This document shows positions 1-9,682 of a stretch of DNA of 64,000 nt, piece after piece; position 1 is the first letter of the stretch, and every line of letters begins with the position of its first letter. The stretch comes from Lotus japonicus (Eukaryota; Streptophyta; Magnoliopsida; Fabales; Fabaceae). Location of the stretch: assembly GCF_012489685.1 (NCBI RefSeq), contig NC_080042.1:48226066-48290065 (forward strand), in the 5' to 3' direction. The notes under the pieces were generated by a model that saw nothing but the letters and a program-made list of their open reading frames with translations, made no database searches and was not told where the DNA came from. The position numbers were made by a program, and so were the translations under genes.

Positions 1-499
1 GTAGTAACTCTGAAGTGATCTCAATAGTCAAATCTGAATCCAAACACTTAGAGTTCCAGTGCCTTAAAGTCTCTACCCTCACTCTTGAAAGAAGAGAAAC
101 CTTGTAGAGTGTAATAAATCTTTGTAAGATTTAGGAGAAGTCCTGTACAATACTTATAGGAGGAGTCCTGCAGAAATACTTGGAGAAGTCCGTGATAATA
201 CTTGGAGAAGTCCTGGCTAATACTTGTATTGGAGAAGTCCTTGATACTTGCTAGTGAAAATCTTGGTGGTGGCCAAGTACTGGACGTAGCCCAATCGTTT
301 AGGGTGAACCAGTATAAATCTCTATGTGCTGATCGTTCTGTCCTTTCATTCATTTCCGCTGCACTGAACAGTTTATGAAAAGTTATACTTGAACGTTTTT
401 CTTAAGAACTAATATTCTTTTCATAAAAATAAGTTTTAAAAAGCAATTTTCAAGAACACAATTCAAACCCCCTTTCTTGTGTTACTTTATCGCATCTCA
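1..499 (+). mobile_element. Partial LTR, Sirevirus family B (3' end of LTR, window-truncated)
   Basis: This is the reverse complement of the LTRs of element II (22683-24060 and 33212-34566). They share the GGACTTCTCCAAGTATT-type minisatellite, the TATAAAT box and the run of C before CTTTCTTGTGTTAC. Its sense strand is plus, opposite to element II, and it ends in TCA at 499. It interrupts the Helitron helicase coding sequence that begins at 500. The rest of the insertion lies left of the window, so a solo LTR cannot be told from a complete element and no target duplication can be checked. Confidence 0.85.
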
Positions 500-1460
500 G
501 ATGGATCAATCTCTCCCTTATCGATTGCTTCAACTATCCCATTCAAATAATCAGCTCTAATCTTATTTTGATTGTGACGAATGTAAGCCAACCTGTTAGC
601 TTCAATCATAGTGTACATGTCAACAACAAACTGCTGAAGCAATCTTTTAGTATAAAGAATATTTCCAAACTCATGGAATCGCTCTTGTAGACGAAGTGAG
701 ATAATATTCCTCAATGAAACTTTGTGCTTTTTTATAGCTACCCATTCTTCTGAATAATTCACTAATATGGATATCTTCATGAAATCCATCATCGCCATAA
801 GGAAACATAAGTGGGTACTGCAGAGGAATGAATGCAGTATGAGTTTCATGAATATTCTTTTGAACATCATCCCTTAGTTTAACCACTGCTTCTCTTCCAA
901 ACTGCATGTCATTGATGTCTCCTACAATCAAGGCTGTGACTTCATCAGCAGACGACATGTCGTAAGTTCTAGGATCCTTCCCCTAGCTCTAAAAAGGCGG
1001 ACAGGTAGTTCAGCATATTTGTTTGAATTCAAAAAGTCATTGACTCGTCTAAATATTTTGGCTAGAACATTGTGTTCATCCATCATTTGTTTCAGATCTT
1101 CCACTGATGTATAATCAAGACCTTGAGCAAATCCATTAGAACTACAACCCATATTAAAATAAAGACATTAGACAATAAGGTACGGAAGGAAACATCAATG
1201 ATGTATTATTAATAATTAAAAAAACTACTCATACTTTAGGTTCTTCATTCTGTTTGCATTTTCATTTTGTGTGTCGTATATATACAGTTGGGCAAATTTA
1301 GGAGGTTCGTGTACACAGCGAATCAAAGAACCTATCCGATGGTAATTTTTCCCACTCAGAAGGAACTGGGGGGGACCACCGCCATCATTTAACGATGTTA
1401 ATACCTTACCACCCATGAAAGTAAATGCAAACATGTTGTTGTATGCTCTTATATTCTCCT
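500..1460 (-). pseudogene. Helitron Rep/helicase, N-terminal helicase-like segment, broken
   Basis: Minus-strand translation gives the conserved segments of the Helitron helicase-like N-terminal domain, in order. They are a block with NYHRIGSL and QLYIYDTQNE (about 1430-1225), a block with MDEHNVLAKIFRR (1150-990), SSADEVTALIVGD and LQYPLMFPYG (957-770), and MYTMIEANRLAYIRHNQNK (650-560). An intron with GTATGA donor and TTGTAG acceptor separates the first two blocks (about 1229-1152). Two frame changes, near 985 and near 755, break the reading frame. The family B LTR at 1-499 then cuts the gene before the Rep HUH motif and the helicase, which would lie left of the window. The product would have been the rolling-circle transposase of a Helitron. 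The family assignment is firm; the gene is non-functional as assembled. Confidence 0.88.
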
Positions 1461-1732
1461 TGAGGTTCTTGGACCTTAGTTCTTGTCATCCAATAAATCA
1501 AGAAGAAGGGGAGGTGGTTTTGGGAGATAGGTAGCTCAACCTTGCCTTTTAAACAACATAATGAAAAGGCAGTTGATCATGTGCCCTTAACTTTGCCCAG
1601 ATCCGAAGCATAAAGTAACAAACCTGAATTAGAAACATCCTCATCAGTACTGAGTATGTCGGGCTCACATAAAGAAACATGAGAAGAATTGGAAGGATGT
1701 TCGTTATCAATGTATGAAAGTATTTTGCCTCT

Positions 1733-1930
1733 CTACTTTTCAAGTATAAGCTTTATTTTATCCCTAGCTTCAACAGACTTAGACAGATTTTTCGAAGAGG
1801 GACCTGAAGTCAATTCAATTTCAATAGAAATCGGTCTACCTGTAATGCAATTTGCAACTCTTTTCGAAGACCTCTTCATTGACAAAATAGATTTTCTCGT
1901 CGCTCTCGATTCCTTCAAACTTTCAAGTGT
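1733..1930 (-). repeat. Type-1 exon-like basic repeat, copy 1
   Basis: The minus-strand peptide contains a KESRATRKSIL segment that aligns with KSKEARAKRKAIL (about 2880-3010) and KSKEARSRRKALL (21887-22105). It is part of the presumed Helitron 5' exons. Confidence 0.45.
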
Positions 1931-2879
1931 GGAAATTGCACTTATAATGCCACCTCCTACAACAGATCAATATAAATAAAAAGAACCTTAATTCATTGGA
2001 GTTCATTCAAAAGAATCGGTAAAAACAATTTACATTTCAGTAAAACCATAACAACAATTTAAATTTAATCCTACAAATAACATGAAATAACAATTGAATT
2101 TACTAAATGGGATGTGGTATTCGTTTTATAATACATGATGGATATAAGAATAAGACCCCGCATTCAAGAATCAAATCCTAGAGATAAGGGTGTGACAGAA
2201 TTATTGTGTCCAGAAATTCATGACTTCCTTTATCCATCTATGGGCAATGTTTTTTTGACACTCTCCATCTTTTTAGAACCATCCCCTACAACAGCCATAA
2301 AAAAATAGAATATAAACTTATTGGACTACATTTAATAAAACATCGGTAAATACAAAATTCTACTTTTCAATAAAATCATATATGCAATTCAAATTTTAAC
2401 ATACAAATAACATGACATACAAAAGAGTTACTGAATGGGATGAGAAAAAAAAAATACTATATGATGGAAGTCAAAATAAAGGTAAACCTGCCATCGAGGA
2501 ATCAAAACCAAGAGATAAGGGTATAATGGAGTCATTGTCTTCAGAAATTCTGGACTTCATTTTTTCATATTTTGGCAATGTTGATTTCTCACTCTCCATC
2601 TTCTTTGAATTGGATTATTGTTAGTAATATCAAATAGAGGCATAATACTCCATTGGGATCCAACATAATGACTGAATGAAGAAAATTGGTGGAAGTTTGA
2701 AAAAAATTTTCTTGCGTAATAATATAAAAAATTGAACGAATTAGACTATTGCAAGTTAACTCTACAAAAAACCAATGAGAAAACAAATATAAAATACCAT
2801 TTACATGATGCCTATTTTCTGAACTTGTGCTTTGATCAGTCAGTAGTACGATAGCTTCAGGTTAAATAGAGCTTGAAAT

Positions 2880-3010
2880 GACCGGGACTGATTTAGCATC
2901 ATCACATTTAATTCTGGTCAATATGGCTTTCCTCTTAGCTCTTGCTTCTTTCGATTTCAATCTCTGAATTACTCTTGTATCAATGCCAGACATTGAACTT
3001 GAAATTGTTT
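2880..3010 (-). repeat. Type-1 exon-like basic repeat, copy 2
   Basis: The minus-strand peptide runs from a TISSSMSGID-like segment through QRLKSKEARAKRKAIL. Nucleotide similarity to 21960-22085 is obvious by eye, for example the shared TCTTGCTTCTTTCGATTTCA stretch. Confidence 0.55.
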
Positions 3011-3763
3011 GCAAAGCAACAGAGAACACGGCAACGAAGGTAGGGGCATATTCAACCTATTGGAACCTAAAAAACCAACATGGATGGTATTAAACTTGGT
3101 TTGTTAAAAAGATGGTTGAGGAAACCAAGTTATTCTAAACTGATCAACTTGATTAAAAAAACATATTAGAAAGGAAGAAAAATTTACCATAATCTAGAGT
3201 ACTTTCACCGCTTTCATGAAAAGTCCCTTTTTTACCAACTATTTCATTTCTTCCTGCATGATAACATAATATATTGAATTAATAAGACGACAATAATTAA
3301 ACTTAGGATAACAGAATGAGACAAAAGATGCAAATAGCCAATTAATGGGAGCAATAACCTAAATTTAAGAAGAATAGCCAAAAAAAATCATTACTGAATG
3401 GGATGGGACAAAATACTATAATATATGATGGAATTCAGACTAAAGGTAAACCTGTCATCGAGGAATCAAATCCAATAGATAATGGTATGACCAAATTATT
3501 GTGTGCAAAAATCTGTGACCGCCTTTTTCCATGTATTGGCATTCACTCGCTATCTTCTTAGAATTTGGTGTAAAATGATTGCTAGTAATATCAAATAGAG
3601 ACATTCTACTCAATTGAGATCCAACATTATGACTGGAGGATGAAGACAGATTGAAGTTTAATATATTTTTTTCCTGCATAATAACATAATAGTTTGTATT
3701 AATAAGACGACTGCAATTTAACTCCCCAAAAAATACTCAGAAAAAAAGATGCAAAATGGCCGA

Positions 3764-4981
3764 TGAAGGTATGAAAAACGGTAGAAAGGGGGGGTTTGAA
3801 TAACGTTTTCAGTACAAAACTACCACCTTAAAGATTTAGACAAATCTTTCGAGAACTTAAGTGCTAAAGATAAGAGATAGAAAAGCACACAAGGATTTTA
3901 TCCTGGTTCACTTGATAAATCCCTCAAGCTACTCCAGTCCACCCGTTAAGGTGATTTCTTCCTTCTTAGAATGAAGGCAATCCACTAATCAGGTAAGAGT
4001 TACAACTGCACTTGAAACCTACAAGTGACTAACAATTACACTGACTTAGCTCACACTAAGATTCACTCTCTTAGTCTTCTCTAGGATCCGATCAACCTTG
4101 ATCTCCTAAAGGAACTAAACAAACTGTTTATCAAAGAAATGTTTACAAGAGATTTGCTTCTAAAAAGCTGATAGTAAACACAATGAATTTCAGATGAAAG
4201 AAAGCTTAGAATATTTTGAATATCTTTCGCGTGTGTGTTGCTTCTCGTGTTCTATTCTCGCCGCTTCTTTCAATCTTCAGCCTCTATATATACTCCAAGG
4301 ATTAGGGTTGAGCGTTGCATGGGAAATGCTACCGTTGGAGGGCAGTTCTGGAAAATCCAGCTTCTGCTGTGGCTGAGAACGTTAGGTAGGTCGTCAGGAA
4401 GGTACACTTGCTTTTGTACTTGGATAGCGACTTGACCTTTTAACCTAGGAGACTTCTGATCAGGGGAATACTTCATATTGGAACTTGTGAAGCCGGTTGA
4501 TCAGAGTCAGAGGGAAAGCACAGATCCTCTGACCATTGTATCTTCTGATTCTGAACTCAGAGGGAAGAACATGGCCTTCAGAGTTTCTTGCTTCTGGACT
4601 TCAGAGTTTCCACTATTCAGCTTCTGGATCTTCAGAGTCTTCTACACCATCAGAACATCTGAACCTTCAGTGTTTCTTGGCTATCAGAACTTCTGGATCT
4701 TCAGAGCTTCTAGCGACTGAGTCCTCATCAGAGTTTGTATAGCTTCAGAACTTCTGAAGCTTTTCCACTGTTCATACTGAACATGGTGAATGCGAAAGCG
4801 TTGCTTGGGTTACCCTTTATACACAGTGCTTCTGATTTGTGTGAGATTGAGTTGAGGTCAGAGCCTGTAAATAGCACACTCAGAAAAACACGTTAGAGTA
4901 CCACAATTGTTCATATCAAAAGGTTAACTTGTAATCATCAAAACATAGAGTTGTACTACTAGATCAAAACTTGATCTTACA
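3764..4981 (-). repeat. 3' LTR of element I
   Basis: It matches 20614-21831 over its full 1218 bp; one C/T difference was noticed (near 4751 versus 21610). It starts TGAAGGTATG and ends GATCTTACA on the plus strand. A TATATATA box near 4285-4292 is oriented for minus-strand transcription. The 4500-4760 part is crowded with TTCAGA/TCTGAA hexamers, including the perfect palindrome GCTTCAGAACTTCTGAAGC near 4743-4761. Open frames inside it are not genes. Confidence 0.93.
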
Positions 4982-4998
4982 ATCTCCCCCTTTTTGAT
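4982..4998 (-). other. Polypurine tract of element I
   Basis: On the minus strand it reads ATCAAAAAGGGGGAGAT and directly abuts the 3' LTR start TGTAAG. This is the expected position for plus-strand priming. Element II has a near-identical tract at 24061-24077. Confidence 0.85.
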
Positions 4999-5725
4999 GA
5001 TGACAAAACTAAGATTTTTGATGAACAATTCTTAAACATTAAACTGAATTCACTCAGAGTTTAGAGATATAGAATAAGACTTATCCTGATGTGAATAGTT
5101 TATCTTGCTCATTCTGAATTCAAGTCACTGCTTGATTCTGAGCTTAGCTCCCCCTGAATCTAATACTTGATGAAAACGTTAGTAAAGTCTAGATTCTGAG
5201 CTAAAAATATATAAGAGTTCAGAGTGAAAAGCTTATGACATAGATGAAAAACGAATAATCAGAGCGCATAAGTGATCAGAGTCATGGACAAGGTATCAGA
5301 GTCTTGGGTATCAGAGTCTACTTAGAATCACTTCAGAAGAAGTGAAATGTATTCCTTGTATTTGCCCAGTGACACATCTATGGTCATGAAGGTGGAACTC
5401 TTAAAATCTCCAAAAGAAAAATAAAACACACTAACACGTCTTACACATCAAAAACTGGGTGTACTCCCCCTTTTTGTCATAAGCAAAAAGCTTGGGGTGT
5501 GAAAAACTTAGCTTGAAGTACAAGGTACTCCCCCTTAGAGAAGGTCTAAGTTTAAAAGAAAAAGAAAACGATGTAAGAATCAGAGTTAGGCGAAAATAAA
5601 TAGAAGAGTTAATGCAAGGAATGAGCGTTTACCACCGGTCAAGTGAGTAAATAGAAGGGTCAGTTACCAAGAACTTAACCTCGAGAAACCGTAAGAGCAT
5701 TAACTTTCAGAGAGAAAGTGAAGCC
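4999..5725. other. Non-coding stretch of element I between PPT and antisense gene
   Basis: No supported ORF was found. The stretch is A-rich, with several GATCAGAGTC / ATCAGAGTCT motifs at about 5270-5320. It presumably holds the upstream region of the plus-strand gene at 5791. Confidence 0.5.
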
Positions 5726-5733
5726 TATAAAAA
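5726..5733 (+). promoter_or_regulatory. TATA box of the antisense small gene in element I
   Basis: TATAAAAA lies 58 bp before the ATG at 5791, on the strand opposite to the element. Equivalent TATA boxes precede the homologous gene in element III and the antisense gene in element IV. Confidence 0.6.
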
Positions 5734-5790
5734 GCGTTGGAGAGAAAGGTAAGCTTCACACCTCGAATAATTTTCAGAAGAGAAAAAAAA

Positions 5791-6183
5791 ATGGCATCAT
5801 ACAACGTAGCACTAGAAGAACTGAGGAAGAAGGCCTTTGAAGAGGACTTGTTCCTGAACATCAGGCATCCAGAGGGTGAAACTACCATCGCGGAGCTGAC
5901 ACGGACACTGCTGGAAGAGGACCTGCGTCCAGAGTTGAAGAGGGACCTGAAGGAATTTCTTGCCTTCGTGGAGGAGGTGCAAGAACTCAGCCGGCTTGAA
6001 CTCAAGCTGCTGGAAGAAAAAGAGATCTTGGAAGAGAAGCTCAGGACTTCAGAAGAGATTCTGGAGAAAGATGAGCTAGAGGTCAGACTCAACAACATCC
6101 AGCATGTACTGGAGCGTCTGGAGAAGAATAGGTCAGAGCAGCGCCAGGAGTGCAGAAGAATGAGGAAGGATCCTCCATTCTAG
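5791..6183 (+). CDS. Small coiled-coil protein encoded antisense to element I (130 aa)
   Basis: I chose the ATG at 5791, giving 130 residues; an in-frame GTG-type extension upstream overlaps the TATA box. The protein has a conserved N-terminal motif LEELRKKAFEEDLF (about residues 8-21), then a DL..EL...L.EFLAFVEE segment. A strongly charged, coiled-coil-like helix occupies about residues 50-118, and the last residues are RRMRKDPPF. It is homologous over its whole length to the 129-aa protein at 44913-45302 (-) in the unrelated gypsy-type element III. It also resembles the C-terminal domain of the antisense gene of element IV (60444-61481). It converges tail to tail with the envelope-like gene, whose stop is 207 bp away. 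It has its own TATA box and AATAAA. The function is unknown; I infer a retained accessory protein rather than a chance ORF. Confidence 0.8.
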   Translation: MASYNVALEELRKKAFEEDLFLNIRHPEGETTIAELTRTLLEEDLRPELKRDLKEFLAFVEEVQELSRLELKLLEEKEILEEKLRTSEEILEKDELEVRLNNIQHVLERLEKNRSEQRQECRRMRKDPPF

Positions 6184-6228
6184 AGTTATATGATGTAAAG
6201 AATGTGATGTAAACATTGAACAATTATG

Positions 6229-6234
6229 AATAAA
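6229..6234 (+). terminator. Polyadenylation signal of the small antisense gene
   Basis: AATAAA lies 46 bp past the TAG stop of the plus-strand small gene, a normal plant position for a near-upstream element. Confidence 0.5.
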
Positions 6235-6389
6235 ACAAGTTTTGCAAACATATGTGACACAAATATATATAGATATATGCATATAGAATCATAAACGAAC
6301 AAGTTAAAATAAGTAAATAAACAAGAAACAGAGTTTAACAAAAAGGAAAAACAAAGTAAACGAAAGATGAAAAAGAAGAGATCCTAAGA

Positions 6390-9239
6390 CTAAGGTTTGT
6401 CAGTGCGTCGCAGAAGTTCCATCATCATTTGCTTCATCTCAATCAGCATGGATTCATGAGTGTCAAGACGTTGTTCCATGATGTCGAGTCTGGATGAGCT
6501 TGTCTGAGTAGAGCTGGAAGGAACGTTCTGAGCAGCTTGAGGTTCTGGAATGGAAGCAGAAGCAGCAGGAGTAAACATAACTGGTGCAAGTCGCTCTGCC
6601 TCAGCCTCAGCTTCAAGACGCTCTGCCTCAAGTCTGGCTTGTTCAGCCTGAGCTGCTGCTTGACGTGCAGCTTCTTCTGCTTGCTCTTTCTTTCGCTTGG
6701 CTTCTTCAATAGCTTCAAGAAGCTTGTTTCTCTGTTCTAGTTCGTGAAGAGCCACCCTTCTAGCAAACCTTTGCTTTGCAGCCTCAATGCTCTGACTTCC
6801 CTCTGCTTGCAGGAGCTGCATCATAATGGGAACTTGAGCCACTAGCCAAGTGCTCAGATTGTTCCACTCATAAGCCACATTGTCAGCATTTTCACTGAGA
6901 TCAGTCTGACCGTGCACATTGTGGAGCCTCAAGGAGGCTTCATGATAGAAAATATTGATGCACTCAGAGAGAGATGTGGGTTGAAGGTGAGTATAGGGAA
7001 TGATGGAGAGGTTGGTTTCAGGAGAGGCTGGGTGATTGCTGCTATGAGCTTCAGAGGCACCTTGTGGAGAACCAATGTTAATTATGGGAGCATTGGGTTC
7101 AGAGGTTCCACGGTGAGGGTCTGAAGTTTCAACCAGAGGGTGAGGTGATCTAACCGAGGATTGGTTAGATACTGATTGTTCGGGTTCAGGGTCTGGTTGA
7201 ATTGGCTCTTGTTGGTCAGGGACAGGGTGAGCTTGTTGGACTAGGGGGTCTGCCTCTTGGATAGGATTGGCCAAGATAGGTTCATCTGGGTCAACTAGAC
7301 GTTCAGGTCTAGGGCCAGGATATTGCCTAGGGCTTGGGCAGGTAAGGTAATATTCTTCCAAGGCAGATACCTTCTCTTTCCTAACCTCCATGAATTTTCT
7401 AATTGATTCAGAGGTATTGGAGGGAGGAGAGTCAATGACATTGATTGGGAAGGATACAGGGGTGAAGGCTGTTGAAGAGTCTGTATCCGTGGTTCTGGCG
7501 GCAGGACGTGCTGATGCTCTGGGAGCAGAGTGATCAGACGTTCTGGGTTGTGGTTCTGTTTGGTTGGGCTCGGGTTGGTTTTGGATGATGGGTTCAGAAG
7601 ATAAGGGATCATATGGAATGGTAAGGAGAGAGGTTGGATCTTCTGACCTAGAGGTTTGGGTCTGAAGCAAATTCCAGAGAGGTGCTTCAGTAGGAGAAGG
7701 TTGAAAGAAGGAAGATCTTGGGGAATGTGGTGGAGTGGTGGTTTGTGCGGCTGGCTGGGATTCAGGAATAGGAGTGAGGGGATTTGAGGAGTGTTGAAGT
7801 AAGGCAGAAATAGGAAGTGCATCAAATAAATTCAAATCATCATCAGAAGCAAGTGCAGGCTTACTTGAATGTGCTGATGATCGAGTCACTCTGGCAGGAG
7901 CGTCAGTCCTTCTGACCTCTGCAGCAGCTGGTTCCACCCGAGTAGGCTTCACCACGATTCTGACTTTCTTCTGCTTCTTCTTAGGAGGACCATCCTCACT
8001 ATCATCACCATCATCATCATCAGGCTTGCTCTTCGGCTTCTTGACCAGAGGGACATCAGATTCCTCTGAGGATTCCTCCAGAACCATCTTCCTCTTGGTT
8101 TTCTTCTTGGGAGGAGAAGGAAACTCTGGTGCTGGTGGAAGTCTGCTGACAAAATCATCAAGGTCAATCTCGAATCCTTGAGCCCTGAGGTCTTCAACAT
8201 AGCATCTGATGGCGTCAGGATGATCTGCGTGAGTCCACAGAGGGTAGTCATTCAGAGGCATTCTTCTTCCTCTGATCTCAGAAGATGTGTCTTCATGAGC
8301 AGGAGCAATCTTCTTCTGGATTAAGCCCATCTTCTTCAAAGAATTTGCAGTGAAGACATCGCTGACAATTGTGCTCAAGTCCTCTGTGCAACCAGCATTG
8401 ATCAAATCTTGCACCAAGTTGCTTTCAATGAGAAAGTCTGAGAGCAGCCTCCCAAAAGGGATATATTTGATTGCAGACTTGATGGAGGCGGTGGTGCGAG
8501 ACTTCCGGATGCATTCCTTCAAATAGGAGAACAGGAAGTAAGGAAGGCAGATCTTCTCCTGATCTTGGATGAAGAACAACATCGCCTTCTGGTTGAAGTT
8601 GATGTAGTCTGGAGAACTGCCCTTTGGTCGCTGATTGATGCAGTTGAGCGGGATCTTGTGCCAGATTCTCAGTTTGGGGTGAAGGTCCATCACCTTGTAA
8701 CTCGTCTTGCCCGGTTTGAAGGTGGTGTACAGAGCCTTGTTGACTATGTCCTTGGTTCTGGATTTCAGCTTCGATTCCGTCAGTTGGAACCGATACCCAC
8801 AAGCAGTTTCTGCACCTAGCAGATTCACGAATGACTTCTCCGTGATGATGATCTTCCTGCCCAGTATGTAAGAGACCACCTGAGTATCATCACAGTCGGC
8901 GTGCTTCCAGAATTCCTTTACCAGCTTCTCATACACCGGTCCTCGAAGTCGATTGAAGTAGTTTCCCCAACCTTGAGCTTGGACTTCAGGACGAAGATCA
9001 AACCCATTTGCAGCCAAGTTGTCGAGGTTGAATCTCCATTCTGCCAGGACTTGGAGTTCCTCAGGAGGAAATACACAGTGAACGACACAGCCCCGTTCTG
9101 CAATAGGAACAACCTGCTCTGGCGCTTGAGCTTGTTCTTGTGCCGGGTTCTCAGAGCCCCTTTGACCCGTTGCCAAACCGACTACCATGTGAGGGAACTG
9201 AGGTGCATCTGCAGTAGATCTTCTGGTTTGTCTCACCAT
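6390..9239 (-). CDS. Envelope-like / plant-transposon-domain protein of element I
   Basis: The frame is open from 9395, but I chose the ATG at 9239 (MVRQTRRSTA), giving 949 aa. The 52 residues upstream look like leader, and the element II homologue also begins with MV. The domain at residues about 45-280 contains GWGNYFNRL, VKEFWKHAD and KYIPFGRLLSDFL. It resembles the putative plant transposon protein domain (PF20167-type, from memory). Then come a lysine-rich, acidic bipartite nuclear-localisation-like region (about 375-440) and a long Pro/Ser/Thr-rich linker. A coiled coil rich in EAERLEAEAEAE (about 830-885) and a second heptad stretch near the C-terminus complete the protein. In SIRE1-type elements this slot holds the so-called envelope-like gene. 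I see no convincing membrane segment, so a true envelope role is unproven. Confidence 0.8.
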   Translation of the reverse strand: MVRQTRRSTADAPQFPHMVVGLATGQRGSENPAQEQAQAPEQVVPIAERGCVVHCVFPPEELQVLAEWRFNLDNLAANGFDLRPEVQAQGWGNYFNRLRGPVYEKLVKEFWKHADCDDTQVVSYILGRKIIITEKSFVNLLGAETACGYRFQLTESKLKSRTKDIVNKALYTTFKPGKTSYKVMDLHPKLRIWHKIPLNCINQRPKGSSPDYINFNQKAMLFFIQDQEKICLPYFLFSYLKECIRKSRTTASIKSAIKYIPFGRLLSDFLIESNLVQDLINAGCTEDLSTIVSDVFTANSLKKMGLIQKKIAPAHEDTSSEIRGRRMPLNDYPLWTHADHPDAIRCYVEDLRAQGFEIDLDDFVSRLPPAPEFPSPPKKKTKRKMVLEESSEESDVPLVKKPKSKPDDDDGDDSEDGPPKKKQKKVRIVVKPTRVEPAAAEVRRTDAPARVTRSSAHSSKPALASDDDLNLFDALPISALLQHSSNPLTPIPESQPAAQTTTPPHSPRSSFFQPSPTEAPLWNLLQTQTSRSEDPTSLLTIPYDPLSSEPIIQNQPEPNQTEPQPRTSDHSAPRASARPAARTTDTDSSTAFTPVSFPINVIDSPPSNTSESIRKFMEVRKEKVSALEEYYLTCPSPRQYPGPRPERLVDPDEPILANPIQEADPLVQQAHPVPDQQEPIQPDPEPEQSVSNQSSVRSPHPLVETSDPHRGTSEPNAPIINIGSPQGASEAHSSNHPASPETNLSIIPYTHLQPTSLSECINIFYHEASLRLHNVHGQTDLSENADNVAYEWNNLSTWLVAQVPIMMQLLQAEGSQSIEAAKQRFARRVALHELEQRNKLLEAIEEAKRKKEQAEEAARQAAAQAEQARLEAERLEAEAEAERLAPVMFTPAASASIPEPQAAQNVPSSSTQTSSSRLDIMEQRLDTHESMLIEMKQMMMELLRRTDKP

Positions 9240-9682
9240 TTTGAAGAGGTTGAAGGTTTGAGGTAGAAGATGAAGTTTGAAGGATGAAGAGAGATCGAGA
9301 GAGAATTCGAGAAAAAGGCGGTTTTGAAAAGCAGAGAGTGCGAGAGTGAAAACCGGAAGTGAGAGAGAACGTGTGTGTATAGTGGGTTTTATCAAATAAC
9401 CGTTGTTGATTCAAAAAGCACTTTAAGATCAACGGTTGAAAATTAAAGATAGATAGTAACAGTAAAATACACAATCACACACAGGAGATAAGCATATCTA
9501 CACGCAATCATAACAGACTGTCACACGGGCACAAGGAACTATGCATCAGAAATTCTGACGCACGTGTTGTTGTCTCAGCTTCAGAGTCAGTACCAGTGGG
9601 CACACACACTCTGATTGAGTTACCTTCTGGACTAGACATCTTCTGATCAAGAAGTATCATAGTCAGAGGTTCTGATCCATCT
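9240..9682. other. Spacer between pol and envelope-like gene of element I
   Basis: On the minus strand this 443-bp stretch follows the TGA stop of pol. It includes the open but probably untranslated leader of the envelope-like frame (9395-9240). It contains no other supported gene. A near-identical copy is at 15198-15662. Confidence 0.5.

Larger units (their letters stand above)
1461..3763 (-). pseudogene. Upstream part of the Helitron-like gene: repeated exon-like blocks in AT-rich sequence
   Basis: There is no long ORF, but two kinds of minus-strand block recur. Type 1 (about 1730-1930 and 2880-3010) encodes lysine/arginine-rich peptides of the form LKSKEARAKRKAIL. A third copy lies beyond element I at 21887-22105. 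Type 2 (about 2140-2300, 2412-2640 and 3440-3640) encodes peptides resembling IIPLSLGFDSSMAGLPL followed upstream by a MPLFDITNN-like motif. The blocks are separated by AT-rich, intron-like DNA. Copies on both sides of element I indicate that the element split one gene. I infer that these are 5' exons of the Helitron transcript; a decayed tandem repeat of unknown origin is the alternative. Confidence 0.5.

Noticed and set aside
1689..1979. 96-codon plus-strand ORF
   Set aside because: It is opposite the minus-strand basic exon-like repeat, which has homologous copies elsewhere; the plus frame has none.
4194..4742. Several 60-80-codon ORFs in the family A LTRs (also at 21044-21592 and 25722-25989)
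   Set aside because: They lie in LTR non-coding sequence and are low complexity (Ser/Phe-rich from the TTCAGA array). They are not kept as frames across diverged copies.
7295..7825. 176-codon Pro/Leu/His-rich alternative-frame ORF in the envelope-like gene
   Set aside because: It is a shadow of a Pro/Ser-rich linker in the true frame, and its composition is fully explained by frame-shifted codons.
8425..8802. 125-codon alternative-frame ORF (and its copy at 14386-14763)
   Set aside because: It overlaps the conserved domain of the envelope-like gene in another frame; the domain frame is the real one.
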